A stretch of DNA of 64,000 nucleotides, taken from NCBI RefSeq assembly GCF_028746185.1, contig NZ_JAQIVH010000056.1:572642-636641 (forward strand). Reading direction: 5' to 3'. Made by a program: the position numbers and the translations under genes. The stretch comes from Paenibacillus_E qinlingensis. Its GTDB lineage: Bacteria > Bacillota > Bacilli > Paenibacillales > NBRC-103111. Numbering within the stretch: the stretch's first letter is position 1; each line of letters starts with the position of its first letter. The notes beneath the pieces were generated by a model. That model made no database searches, was not told the origin of the DNA, and saw nothing but the letters and a program-made list of their open reading frames with translations. Below, piece by piece: positions 1-8,380 of the stretch.

Positions 1-23
1 AAGAGACAGCCTCTTGATGTAAA

Positions 24-201
24 GGGAACTAGAATTCGCTATTAACAGATATATGAACGAAAAGGGCTGCTATAGGGAACGTCAGTACCTTATTAGGCCC
101 AATTTACGCCAAACACGGCGAAAATTAGGCAAATAGCGTATCTACGTTCCTCTTGATTCCCATTTCAACGAATATCGGCGAGATAGCGTAACTACGTTCC
201 C
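24..201. repeat. 178-bp nested inverted-repeat element, copy 1
   Basis: Four copies of GGGAAC-N7-CGCTATT are seen: two on the plus strand (24-43 and 75-94, the second degenerate) and two on the minus strand (131-150, 183-201). The outer and inner pairs face each other, so the transcript could fold as a long nested hairpin. Copy 2 at 11371-11548 has the same total length and nearly the same internal spacing (51, 55-56 and 50-52 nt) although the DNA between motifs differs. No coding potential is evident. Function is unknown; a dispersed intergenic repeat of BIME or MITE type is the likeliest class. Confidence 0.75.
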
Positions 202-232
202 CCTTTTCAAAACAACCTATATCGCTCTCTAC

Positions 233-742
233 TTATTCATTCAATCTCCGAACCATCAAATCCTCATCATAATACTGACCATTATATTTCAGTGCATTAT
301 GCTCCACACCATAAACCTTAAACCCAAGGGAATTGTACAGCTTCTTCGCTGCATCATTATGTGAAATGACAGCCAGGTTGATTTGCTCAACACCTTCGCA
401 TTCACTAGCTCTCCGAATAAGCTCATTCAGCAGCTTTTTCCCTAAACCTTGACCGCGCTGATTCATAGCAACAAACATCGCATAAACATTGCCTTTATGT
501 GCGGTCTTCAGACTGCTCTCTCTTACAAAGGAGACAGATCCAACAAGCGATCCCTGCTCATCCAATGCCCCAAGTACAAACTTACCGCTAGTTGGCTTTA
601 TACGATCAGCAACCATTTCCAGTGTAAAATGTACCTCTCGCTCATACGTGGAGCCAAATGCTTCTGGACTGATTTGCAGCGCACTTAATCTTAATTCATG
701 ATATATCTTTGCATCATGTTCATCCAGAACTCGAATATACAA
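233..742 (-). CDS. GNAT family N-acetyltransferase
   Basis: A 169-residue Gcn5-related acetyltransferase that would transfer acetyl from acetyl-CoA to an amine; the substrate cannot be read from sequence. The acetyl-CoA loop is visible as QRGQGLGKKLLNEL (R/Q-x-x-G-x-G/A), preceded by the beta4 strand VYAMFVAMN and followed by INLAVISHNDAAKKLYNSLGF, the usual motif B. I place the start at a TTG at 742 because GGAGGAG lies 6 nt upstream; an upstream TTG at 763 has no ribosome site. It is followed closely by other minus-strand genes of the same kind (VOC, methyltransferase), none obviously linked in pathway. Confidence 0.85.
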   Translation of the reverse strand: MYIRVLDEHDAKIYHELRLSALQISPEAFGSTYEREVHFTLEMVADRIKPTSGKFVLGALDEQGSLVGSVSFVRESSLKTAHKGNVYAMFVAMNQRGQGLGKKLLNELIRRASECEGVEQINLAVISHNDAAKKLYNSLGFKVYGVEHNALKYNGQYYDEDLMVRRLNE

Positions 743-773
743 TGACTTCTCCTCCACAACCAATTTGCTGATG

Positions 774-1127
774 TTATTCAGTAAAATGCCAGAGAACCCC
801 CGCAGGGTCGATCAAATGAATGGCTCTTTTTCCATAAGGCTGCATCTTAGGCGGAGTTGCTCGAATTTGATATGTACGGATGACCTCTGTGTTTTGGATA
901 TGCGCCCACCACGCGTCTATGTCCTGTACACATAGTTCCAACATATAATTTTGCTGTAATTCTACGTTATGATAATTCTGTAAATGAAATTCCGTATCGT
1001 CAACTTTGAAAATGGCACCCTGATGATTTGCAAATATTTGTTCAAAACCGAGATCCTTATAAAACTGCACAGCAAGAGGGAAATCCTCACCAGACGGAAC
1101 AAATGGACGTATTTTTTGAGCGCGCAT
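774..1127 (-). CDS. VOC (glyoxalase/bleomycin-resistance fold) family protein
   Basis: A 117-residue single VOC module pair (betaalphabetabetabeta twice), as in glyoxalase I, dioxygenases and bleomycin-binding proteins. Visible features are the N-terminal RPFVPSGEDFPLAVQFYKDLGF and the C-terminal RAIHLIDPAGVLWHF, which carries the usual D-P-x-G turn before the last strand. Metal ligands are not clear enough to assign an enzyme activity, so binding or resistance function is equally possible. AAAGGAG sits 8 nt before the ATG at 1127. The gene ends 31 bp before the acetyltransferase start, so the two may be cotranscribed. Confidence 0.85.
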   Translation of the reverse strand: MRAQKIRPFVPSGEDFPLAVQFYKDLGFEQIFANHQGAIFKVDDTEFHLQNYHNVELQQNYMLELCVQDIDAWWAHIQNTEVIRTYQIRATPPKMQPYGKRAIHLIDPAGVLWHFTE

Positions 1128-1172
1128 GTAGGAAACTCCTTTTAACTAGATTTGTAGTTATTTAGATATCAC

Positions 1173-1901
1173 TTACACTTCACATTCGATGTCCGCACCA
1201 TTACTTCCTGCCTGGCAAATCCAACCCCCGAAAAGCCCTGTAACAAAGAATTTCGTAATATGCGTAAAGCCGGAATCTTGTAATAACCCTTCGATTTGCT
1301 TTTCAGGCAAAAAGGATATTTTCATAATACCTGTATTCACCATTTCGTTGACAATGGAAGTCGATCTCCCCGCCTCCAACCAAAAGCTCCTCCAAACATG
1401 CAATCTGTCCTTTAATTCGGTACCCTCGCGATCCCCGTACGCACTCACTAGCACAAATGGCGCACCTGGTTTCATTCGTTCATGAATACTTCTGAGCAGC
1501 TCCAGCTTCTCTTGCACATTGTCGATGAAATGCAGTACCAAAATACAGCTGGCTGCATCGAATGCCGCGTCAGCTTCTGGCAAATCGGTAATCGTTCCAT
1601 GAATGAGATTTACGCGATTGGCCATGTCTAGTTGGTTGGTTTTGTGTTGGGCAATTTTAAGCATTTCTGCTGAAATGTCCACGCCTGTAAAGCGCCATTC
1701 AGGATTAGCTGGTCCCCATGTGGAAAGTTCTTGTCCCCCTCCTGCACCGACTACCAGCACCGAAGCAGCTTCACCGCTAATTTCAGCTCGGAAATAGGAT
1801 TGCACCATCCCAAATAATGCATCATAAGTCGGTATTGATATACGAGCGTTTGTTTCATATGCCTGAGCCATTTCCGTATTATAGCTAGATTTATCCTTCA
1901 T
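1173..1901 (-). CDS. Class I SAM-dependent methyltransferase
   Basis: A 242-residue protein with a Rossmann-type methyltransferase core. Motif I is VLVVGAGGGQEL near residue 55, the acidic residue of motif II is in FTGVDISAEML, and motif IV is AASCILVLHFI. An N-terminal helix region (SSYNTEMAQAYETNARISIP) resembles small-molecule methyltransferases of the UbiE/Methyltransf_25 group. The substrate is not predictable. GGAG stands 9 nt before the ATG at 1901, preferred over the ATG at 1916. It lies 30 bp downstream of the thioredoxin-reductase-like gene on the same strand and is probably in its operon. Confidence 0.85.
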   Translation of the reverse strand: MKDKSSYNTEMAQAYETNARISIPTYDALFGMVQSYFRAEISGEAASVLVVGAGGGQELSTWGPANPEWRFTGVDISAEMLKIAQHKTNQLDMANRVNLIHGTITDLPEADAAFDAASCILVLHFIDNVQEKLELLRSIHERMKPGAPFVLVSAYGDREGTELKDRLHVWRSFWLEAGRSTSIVNEMVNTGIMKISFLPEKQIEGLLQDSGFTHITKFFVTGLFGGWICQAGSNGADIECEV

Positions 1902-1931
1902 ATGGGCAATCTCCATTCTTTCTTTTCAAAT

Positions 1932-2846
1932 TTACTGCAAACTCGCTTTTTGCCAATTCTCCATGAGCAGTTCACCATTTATGCTCATACCAGCTATCGC
2001 GCCTAATGAGGCAGCCATGATAGCTTGATACATTTCCGAAGCCGCATCTCCAGCACTATACACGCCAGGAACGTTTGTTTTGCCAAAAGGATCAACCACG
2101 ACTGTTCCTGCTTCCGTCATTTCACAGCCTATTGTTTGCGGGAGTTCCGATCCGATCACTAATTTCGGGCCAAAGAATATTCCCGTGCAAGAGAGTCGGT
2201 TTCCGTCCTCTAGCTCAACATGTTGGACCAAGCCTTCATTCGATACGATGGAACGTATCGGCGAATCATATATCGGTACGTTATGTTGAATGAGTTCCTC
2301 TTTTTCAGTATCTGACAACCCATCAGGTCCATTCGTGCAAATTGTGAAACGGTTTGTCCAACCTGAGATCATTTTCGCAAGGTGAAGTGCCTTCGCTCCA
2401 TTCACGATAAGCACGAGTGACTGATCTCTGAGTTCCCAACCATCGCAATATGGACATACAAAAGCACTTTTACCGTACACCTCAGTCAAACCGGTAATTT
2501 CCAAAGGAAGGTCTTTTTTACCTATTGCAAAAAGTACCTTCTTACCCTCGTATCTCTTCCCTTGAGTTGTCGTGATTTGAAAATCGCCATCGCTTCCGGT
2601 TATCGACACTGCCCTATCGGACACAAAATCGACAGATGGATAAACGCGAATTTGTTCCATAGCAATCTGCCGAAACTCGCTTGGCTTTATACCGTCCCTT
2701 GTAAGAAAACCATGTGTTTCATGAGTAACCTGGTTACGAGGCCGACCCTCATCAATAAGTAGCACATTCTTCCTTGCTCTCCCTAAAACCAAAGCTGCGT
2801 TAAGACCTGCAGGACCTCCGCCGATAATTAAACAATCATAAGTCAT
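1932..2846 (-). CDS. NAD(P)/FAD-dependent oxidoreductase, thioredoxin-reductase-like
   Basis: A 304-residue flavoprotein of the TrxB superfamily. The FAD-binding GGGPAGLNAAL lies within the first 20 residues after the start and a second dinucleotide-binding region follows mid-protein. The redox pair is CPYC (in VCPYCDGWE), matching the CxxC position of thioredoxin and disulfide reductases. The C-terminal FAD contact is GVYSAGDAAS. The chosen ATG at 2846 has AAGGAAG 6 nt upstream. It follows the Rrf2-type regulator on the same strand, an arrangement that suggests redox or thiol-stress control. The actual electron acceptor is unknown; it could be a dedicated disulfide substrate rather than thioredoxin. 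Confidence 0.88.
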   Translation of the reverse strand: MTYDCLIIGGGPAGLNAALVLGRARKNVLLIDEGRPRNQVTHETHGFLTRDGIKPSEFRQIAMEQIRVYPSVDFVSDRAVSITGSDGDFQITTTQGKRYEGKKVLFAIGKKDLPLEITGLTEVYGKSAFVCPYCDGWELRDQSLVLIVNGAKALHLAKMISGWTNRFTICTNGPDGLSDTEKEELIQHNVPIYDSPIRSIVSNEGLVQHVELEDGNRLSCTGIFFGPKLVIGSELPQTIGCEMTEAGTVVVDPFGKTNVPGVYSAGDAASEMYQAIMAASLGAIAGMSINGELLMENWQKASLQ

Positions 2847-2874
2847 GTTCATCTTCCTTTCGATCATTCTTATT

Positions 2875-2892
2875 AGAGACTTAAAAGACTCT
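2875..2892. promoter_or_regulatory. Dyad in front of the oxidoreductase, possible Rrf2 operator
   Basis: AGAGACTTAAAAGACTCT is nearly symmetrical and lies 29 bp upstream of the oxidoreductase ATG, just after the Rrf2 gene ends. A related AGACT/AGTCT dyad sits in front of the Rrf2 gene itself (3345-3359). Operator function is inference. Confidence 0.35.
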
Positions 2893-2928
2893 CGATATCT
2901 ACGATAAACCTTGAAAAAAGGACGGAAA

Positions 2929-3327
2929 CTATTCCGTCATAGGCATGCTCACCAAATCTGCGATTTTCTTACTTGCCAGATACTGTTCCAACTGTCGTTC
3001 AGCGTCCATCACAACCTGTTGTATCTGACATCCGTTTCCATGATTAAAGCTGCATTCGAACAAAGAGGCTGTACCTTCGATTGCCCGAATGATATCTAGA
3101 AAGGAGATGTCCTGCCGATTATGCTTAATACGATACCCACCATAAGCCCCGGAAGAAGAATGAATTAATCCTGCTTTGACAAGCTTCGTCATCAACTTAG
3201 ATAAATAAGTCTGTGAAACGTTTAGCTTCTCGGCAAGCAATTGCACACCAACTGGTTTATCAGCTTCGGAGTTTACCAAAAAGAGCATCGCATGAAGGGC
3301 GTAGTCGGTCGCTTGTGAATATTTCAT
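2929..3327 (-). CDS. Rrf2 family transcriptional regulator
   Basis: A 132-residue winged-helix regulator. The N-terminal helix-turn-helix is typical (YALHAMLFLVN... then VQLLAEKLNVSQTYLSKLM) and the wing is YGGYRI. A downstream segment has CSFNHGNGCQ, with two cysteines where IscR/NsrR-type proteins hold an Fe-S cluster, but the third canonical cysteine is not clear; a redox thiol switch is therefore possible. GGGGG precedes the ATG at 3327 by 7 nt; a TTG two codons upstream is the alternative. The gene probably controls itself and the downstream oxidoreductase and methyltransferase. Confidence 0.88.
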   Translation of the reverse strand: MKYSQATDYALHAMLFLVNSEADKPVGVQLLAEKLNVSQTYLSKLMTKLVKAGLIHSSSGAYGGYRIKHNRQDISFLDIIRAIEGTASLFECSFNHGNGCQIQQVVMDAERQLEQYLASKKIADLVSMPMTE

Positions 3328-3344
3328 TTTCAAGCCCCCATTAA

Positions 3345-3359
3345 AGACTTTATGAGTCT
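3345..3359. promoter_or_regulatory. AGACT-N5-AGTCT dyad upstream of the Rrf2 gene
   Basis: A perfect 5-bp inverted repeat, AGACT-ttatg-AGTCT, lies 18 bp upstream of the regulator start. Its position suits an autoregulatory operator. Function is inferred from position only. Confidence 0.35.
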
Positions 3360-3476
3360 ATAATAGCGTTAATCATAATGAGTATCAAGTTTTTCTTTTT
3401 AAGAACTTCTCTATTGAACCTTAATCACAAAAAAATAAATGGAATTACCTTTCCTCCGCCTTCCAAACGATCTTCC

Positions 3477-4649
3477 TTAATTTCCACTCAACTGCTCGAC
3501 CGCAAACTTATAAAAGGACAAAGCATCCTCCCTACTGGAGAACCCAGCTTGCGCCAGCTTATCACTGCCGCCGCCTTTGCCGTTGTAGCTTCCTAGATGA
3601 GCTTTGAAAAAAGCTCCGCAAGCTTGTGCATGTTGGCCACTGTGTGCAAATACGACTTTGTTCTCAGAAGTACTCAGGAACAAGATAGGCAAATCTGTCT
3701 TTGACGCAACCTTCGTCGCTAAACTCTGTATGTCTTTCAATGATTTCTCTTCGAATTGACGTGCAATAATTTCCTGACTTTCTACCAACAACTCCTGAGC
3801 CAAGTACTCATCTAGTTTCTCTTTCAGCCCAGCTAACTCTGTTTGAACTAGCTTGTGCTCATACTCCCACTTCTCAATGCGATCCATGATTTCATCTTTG
3901 CCCGTATTAAATTTGCCCGACAATGCCCCTAGAATTTTGACATTCTCGTTAAACTCAGCCAACGCACGAAAGCCACAGAGGAAATATATCCGGGTGTTCC
4001 CCTTTTGCTTCTCTGTTTTCAAAAGCTTAATCATCCCGATTTCGCCCGTTGACGAAACATGTGTACCACCGCACGCGTTATACTCTACCCCGTTGATTTC
4101 AACAATCCGAATGTCCTTCGTCACCTTGGGCTGTTTGACAAGCGGCAGCTGTGCTAGCTCCTCGGGTGTTACAATATAGCTGCTAATCAAGCGATTCTCG
4201 TAAATCTTACGATTCACCTCTGTCTCAATCGCTGCCAACTTCATCGGTTCAAGATCGAGCGTCTCCACATCAATCGTGCAGTAATCCGTGCCCAGATGAA
4301 AGCTCACCGTGTTAGCCTCAAACAGATCTCGGCATACCGCGGAAAGTAAATGCTGACCACTATGCTGCTGCATATGATCGAATCGAAGTTGCCAGTCTAT
4401 TGTGCAAGTCGCGCTCGTTCCTTCAGGCATGCGCTCTAGCTTATGTAGAACATCGTCCTCCTCCAGTAGCACATCCATTACGGGAATACCGTTGATTTCA
4501 CCAGCATCACAAGGTTGTCCACCGCCATGCGGATAAAACGCAGTCTCCTCCAAGAGGACATAGTGACCATCTTCACGTTCAATCTTTTGAGTGATCGTCG
4601 TTTGCCATTCCTGTTGATAGGCAGAAACATAATAGAGTTTTTTCGTCAT
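3477..4649 (-). CDS. alaX: Alanyl-tRNA editing protein (AlaX type, with DHHA1 domain)
   Basis: A 390-residue stand-alone homologue of the AlaRS editing half, which would hydrolyse Ser-tRNA(Ala) or Gly-tRNA(Ala) in trans. The zinc-binding editing core is visible: HMQQHSGQH (HxxxH) near residue 93 and ACGGTH near residue 195, the Cys and His ligands of the tRNA_SAD domain. A coiled-coil stretch (about 240-290) is followed by a C-terminal DHHA1 domain with the glycine-rich NGKGGGSDKLAQAG. The length fits the long AlaX class. There is no neighbouring tRNA or synthetase gene. Confidence 0.92.
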   Translation of the reverse strand: MTKKLYYVSAYQQEWQTTITQKIEREDGHYVLLEETAFYPHGGGQPCDAGEINGIPVMDVLLEEDDVLHKLERMPEGTSATCTIDWQLRFDHMQQHSGQHLLSAVCRDLFEANTVSFHLGTDYCTIDVETLDLEPMKLAAIETEVNRKIYENRLISSYIVTPEELAQLPLVKQPKVTKDIRIVEINGVEYNACGGTHVSSTGEIGMIKLLKTEKQKGNTRIYFLCGFRALAEFNENVKILGALSGKFNTGKDEIMDRIEKWEYEHKLVQTELAGLKEKLDEYLAQELLVESQEIIARQFEEKSLKDIQSLATKVASKTDLPILFLSTSENKVVFAHSGQHAQACGAFFKAHLGSYNGKGGGSDKLAQAGFSSREDALSFYKFAVEQLSGN

Positions 4650-4686
4650 GATGTTCGTATTCCTCTCTGTATATCTGTATCAAAGT

Positions 4687-5268
4687 CTACGGATAAATCT
4701 TCTCCCCATTTTCCAACATTAAAATAAACTCTTGGATCCGTTTTACACGGGTTTCTTGCTTCTTAGCTGTATGAATTCGGAACGTAATGGCATATTTATT
4801 TTGCCGATCCAGCGTATCATAGAAGGCCTTCGCCTCGCTATTCTTCTCCAATTGCAAAGCAAAATCCTCTGGGATCGTGGCGTGGCTTTGCGGTTCATAA
4901 GCTTTCTCCCACTGCCCATTCTTCTTGGCAGACTCTATCGCCTTCAAGCCGGAAGGTTTCATTCGTCCATTTGCAATCAGCGTCTCTGCTTTATCTTTAT
5001 TTACTTTGGACCAAATGCTCCTAACACCGCGAGGCGTGAAACGCTGAAGCCAGATCTGCTCATCCGCTTTTTCTTTCTGGCTATCAATCCACCCATAGCA
5101 CAACGCGCTCTCGAGAGCTTGATCGTAAGAAACTGTTTTGACACGAGCACCTTTCTTTGCAATTTGCAATCGGATGCCTAGTGATGTGTTATGATTTATC
5201 GCAAGCCACTGTTCAAAAGCAAGTTGATCTTCGAAGTGCACCTGCGGTAATTCGTTTTTCATATTCAT
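4687..5268 (-). CDS. YdeI/OmpD-associated family protein
   Basis: A 193-residue cytosolic protein. The family signature is clear: ALCYGWIDSQ followed by FTPRGVRSIWSKVN and a C-terminal basic helix segment ending in IQEFILMLENG. The biochemical function of this family is not established. AGG lies 8-9 nt before the ATG at 5268. It stands downstream of alaX's start region on the same strand with 37 bp between the genes but no evident functional link. Confidence 0.8.
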   Translation of the reverse strand: MNMKNELPQVHFEDQLAFEQWLAINHNTSLGIRLQIAKKGARVKTVSYDQALESALCYGWIDSQKEKADEQIWLQRFTPRGVRSIWSKVNKDKAETLIANGRMKPSGLKAIESAKKNGQWEKAYEPQSHATIPEDFALQLEKNSEAKAFYDTLDRQNKYAITFRIHTAKKQETRVKRIQEFILMLENGEKIYP

Positions 5269-5344
5269 ATGTTTCGCCTCCCTAGTTGTTCAAACATGAT
5301 CTCGTCCACAATGATTGTATCGACTGTTTCTATGTCGCATTAAA

Positions 5345-5542
5345 CTACGTTTTTCTTCTGATCACAACGCCATACAAATAAACGCCAATGAAATAAATCG
5401 GAAAAAGAATAAGCCCCAATCCCGTCATCGCTAAAATTAGATACATTTTATTCTCGTCTACATCGTTATAATTGTTATAACCATAGAACATCCATATCAG
5501 CCAAATGGTCACCAACACATAACCATATCTATACGCTTTCAT
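5345..5542 (-). CDS. Small two-TM membrane protein
   Basis: A 65-residue protein with two hydrophobic helices (about 8-24 and 33-56) joined by an Asn/Asp-rich loop (YNNYNDVDENK) and ending in RRKT, so both termini are probably cytoplasmic. I do not recognise the family. Its ATG overlaps the stop codon of the upstream Nudix gene by one base (TAATG), which points to translational coupling. Confidence 0.6.
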   Translation of the reverse strand: MKAYRYGYVLVTIWLIWMFYGYNNYNDVDENKMYLILAMTGLGLILFPIYFIGVYLYGVVIRRKT

Positions 5543-5991
5543 TATACATTCAACTCATCCTCTTCACCTAAAAATCCCAAAATTTCAAGCGCCATTCTCA
5601 AAATTCCGCGATTATTCTCATAGCCGTTCAGATTGTGTTCGGCCCATACATCGGCCGCGTTGTGCCACTTTACTCCCCGAATTTCTTCTGTTTGAGCTTT
5701 AAGCTCATCACTGAGCGCTTCGACTAGATAATAATGAGTTTCCTTCTCTACTTGTCCATGTGCCGTGTGCTCGAATTGATAATAATTGATGGTGAGCGGC
5801 TGAATGATTCTGCCATCAATATTGGTTTCTTCTTTAATTTCCCGAAGTGCAGCCTGTTCAATCGTCTCCCCAAACTCCATGCGACCTTTTGCAAAAGCCA
5901 GTTTCCGATAGCGATCCTCGATTAGTAAAATGTGACATTCATCGCCAATTTGTCGGTAAACGACTCCGCCTGCTGAGATTTCTTTTTTCAT
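5542..5991 (-). CDS. Nudix hydrolase
   Basis: A 149-residue Nudix protein. The Nudix box is GRMEFGETIEQAALREIKEE at about residues 31-50, a good match to GX5EX7REUXEEXGU. The N-terminus SAGGVVYR is the standard first strand of MutT/Ap4A-hydrolase-like members. The substrate is not predictable. The start at 5991 is supported by GGAGG 9 nt upstream; the reading frame stays open for 64 more codons into the glycosidase gene, but these have no ribosome site and are judged non-coding. Confidence 0.88.
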   Translation of the reverse strand: MKKEISAGGVVYRQIGDECHILLIEDRYRKLAFAKGRMEFGETIEQAALREIKEETNIDGRIIQPLTINYYQFEHTAHGQVEKETHYYLVEALSDELKAQTEEIRGVKWHNAADVWAEHNLNGYENNRGILRMALEILGFLGEEDELNV

Positions 5992-6094
5992 ATGTTCAAT
6001 TACCTCCAATCGAACGAAGCTCATCCCTTCTATTTTACAAATAGTACCAACAAAAAAGCAACCAAAGCGAATAGCTTCAGTTGCTCGGAGTTCA

Positions 6095-8206
6095 TTATTT
6101 CGTTTCTTGCAGCCATAAAATGCTTGTAACACCGCGCGGGTAATACTTACTTCCTGTAATCTCTCCGGAAATGATTTGATCACTCCAGCTCCAAATGGAC
6201 AGGGTTGGGTGCGTCAACCAAGCAACATGGGCTGCATCCGCTGCAGCTCCCGTTTCATCCCAAGCTAGATCCAGGATTTCACGCGCGACGAATTGGCACA
6301 AATATATTTTGCTTAACCAAGAGTTGTTACTCGTCGAGGAAAGTTTCCAACCACCATCTGTGAAAAGGCAGGTACCTTCAACAAGCACAACGTCCAAATG
6401 CTTTTTCAAAGCTTCGATATAAAAGCCGTAACGACCATTGGCATCTAATGCAGACTTATTGCCAGTGAAGTAAGGAAATACTAAGCCTTCGATCGCTGGA
6501 ATGATTTTGGAATCGTTGCCTTCACCAACTACAGCTGGAATGTAACCTTCTTCCGTGACGAAAGATGTTACCGTTTGTGCACTTTTTAGTGCTTGCTGAC
6601 TTGCGATGAGAGCTAGATCCTCTCTCCCATTTTGAGCAAAAATAGTTTCCATCGCCACGTATGCCGCCCAACATTTGCCCGCCATATAAATATTGTTACG
6701 TGATTGTCCCAGCGAGACATCTAAACTGTCATACGTCGTGATTTCTGCTCCGCCCATAGTACGGCTGCTATCTAAGGACATAATCCCATTACGAAGTTCT
6801 GGATTCGGATGATCGCGATGGAGCATACTCGTTAAACATTTCTCAAAAATCGTAAGATTCGCTTGCAGCCAAGCTTGATCATCCGTATGAGCCACATAAG
6901 TTGCTCCGCATAAAGTCCAATTCACCAACTGCTCATGTGTCATATGGGAGAAACAGTCATCCAAACCGTACAACTCATAAGCGGAGTATCCTGGTCGAGA
7001 AAGTGTATTGGCTACACCCATATCATGCGTAAACGAAATCCCGCCCGGGTATTCAGTAGGATCATCTGGGAAACTAACCTTATCCTCATAGCTATAACGT
7101 TTCACGAACATATCTAGTTCATTACGAACCGTCCAAGGATTCACAGCTAACTCATAAAATAATTGATCAACTGTCAAATCGAACGTGTTCATCATCCGAT
7201 ACTCGCCTTCATTGACGATCCAGAATGGCTCATCATCCATATCTAGCAGTTGTGTATTTCCGTTATAGCTTCGGATTGCATGTGCAAGCATAAACTTCTG
7301 ATCAGCCGACAAGCGCGAATTGACGATGTTAGCGTCTGAGCTTTGAGCTAATGTTGATAGCGTATCGAAATTGTCTAAAGCATAATCGGCAACGGCTTCA
7401 ATATTCTTGAATAAGCGTGCGTACGTATAGGATGCATCACGCCCCGCAGTGACAATGCCTCCGCGATGGAAACAAATTGCAAATTCATACGAACGTTTCT
7501 CGCCAGCAGGCGTATCCGCGAATAAAGCGCCAACAGTACCGAGACCGAAGGTCAAGTTTTCAACAATTTTCATTTTCAAAATATCTTCGATACTAAAGTA
7601 AAGCCCTGAACGTACATCAGGATCTTTGGAAACAATCGCCGTAATGCGGCCTTGCCCTACTCCCGCGGCTCCTTCCATCGTATCATCCAGCCTGCGCATT
7701 GCGCTGTATGGATCTGTTCCTTGGTACCCGAAGAAAACTCTTCTGGATGCTGTACCTTTGGTATTGTCGACAGTAATCTTAGCAAGAACGGCTGGGACAA
7801 GTGCTAGACGTAACTCCTCATCACTCGCTGTAGCTGGATCAGGTACAGACTGTGCAGGAGATATAAGACTGAATTCCAAATCGCCAGCTTTCCACGTGTC
7901 CGTGCTGACTTTGAAATCTCGTTGAATCTCATCCTGTGCAAATGGGAATACCGTTTTCTTTTTATTCGGCTTTGGATCCGGATTCTCGATATCATAACGA
8001 AGGCTTTCATCCTCGCTCACATACTCGAAGAAAGGCAAAGCGTCATAAGTGCCACCTTGAATCGTTTCTAGCCCAATATATATATTTTGCTTTGGCGGAC
8101 GCGCTTGTTCGAGATCGAAGCCTCCGCTTTTGCCTGGAAATCCAAGTGTAAAACTAGCAAATGCGCCAATTGGTGAATGGTGTGCATTGAAAAATTGATT
8201 TTTCAT
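6095..8206 (-). CDS. Glycoside hydrolase family 52 beta-xylosidase
   Basis: A 703-residue protein that matches GH52 throughout and at full family length, starting with the family-typical NAHHSPIGAFASFTLGFPGK. GH52 enzymes are retaining beta-xylosidases that release xylose from xylo-oligosaccharides. No signal peptide is present, so it would act on imported oligosaccharides in the cytoplasm. Typical segments include GISFTHDMGVANTLS and ITTYDSLDVSLGQSRNN. The gene is divergent from an AraC-type regulator and a sugar isomerase that may belong to the same xylan-use pathway. GAGGAG lies 12 nt before the ATG. Confidence 0.92.
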   Translation of the reverse strand: MKNQFFNAHHSPIGAFASFTLGFPGKSGGFDLEQARPPKQNIYIGLETIQGGTYDALPFFEYVSEDESLRYDIENPDPKPNKKKTVFPFAQDEIQRDFKVSTDTWKAGDLEFSLISPAQSVPDPATASDEELRLALVPAVLAKITVDNTKGTASRRVFFGYQGTDPYSAMRRLDDTMEGAAGVGQGRITAIVSKDPDVRSGLYFSIEDILKMKIVENLTFGLGTVGALFADTPAGEKRSYEFAICFHRGGIVTAGRDASYTYARLFKNIEAVADYALDNFDTLSTLAQSSDANIVNSRLSADQKFMLAHAIRSYNGNTQLLDMDDEPFWIVNEGEYRMMNTFDLTVDQLFYELAVNPWTVRNELDMFVKRYSYEDKVSFPDDPTEYPGGISFTHDMGVANTLSRPGYSAYELYGLDDCFSHMTHEQLVNWTLCGATYVAHTDDQAWLQANLTIFEKCLTSMLHRDHPNPELRNGIMSLDSSRTMGGAEITTYDSLDVSLGQSRNNIYMAGKCWAAYVAMETIFAQNGREDLALIASQQALKSAQTVTSFVTEEGYIPAVVGEGNDSKIIPAIEGLVFPYFTGNKSALDANGRYGFYIEALKKHLDVVLVEGTCLFTDGGWKLSSTSNNSWLSKIYLCQFVAREILDLAWDETGAAADAAHVAWLTHPTLSIWSWSDQIISGEITGSKYYPRGVTSILWLQETK

Positions 8207-8380
8207 ATTAGGATGATGCTCCTCTCAGTCATTTGCCCTTATTATACAATGAGAGAAACCCTGAACCCATGGGCATTACGATCTTTCATTTGGACAAAAC
8301 AAACATTTGATTCCATGCTAGTATAGTGAGATAGTTAGTGTAAAGAATGAATCATAAGCTTTTTATAAGGAGACTGATCT

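Noticed and set aside
4732..5181. 149-codon frame opposite the YdeI-like gene
   Set aside because: It lies fully antisense to a well-conserved gene and shows no recognised domain.
5992..6183. Longer N-terminus of the Nudix protein
   Set aside because: It overlaps the glycosidase coding sequence, has no ribosome site, and the Nudix fold starts at 5991.
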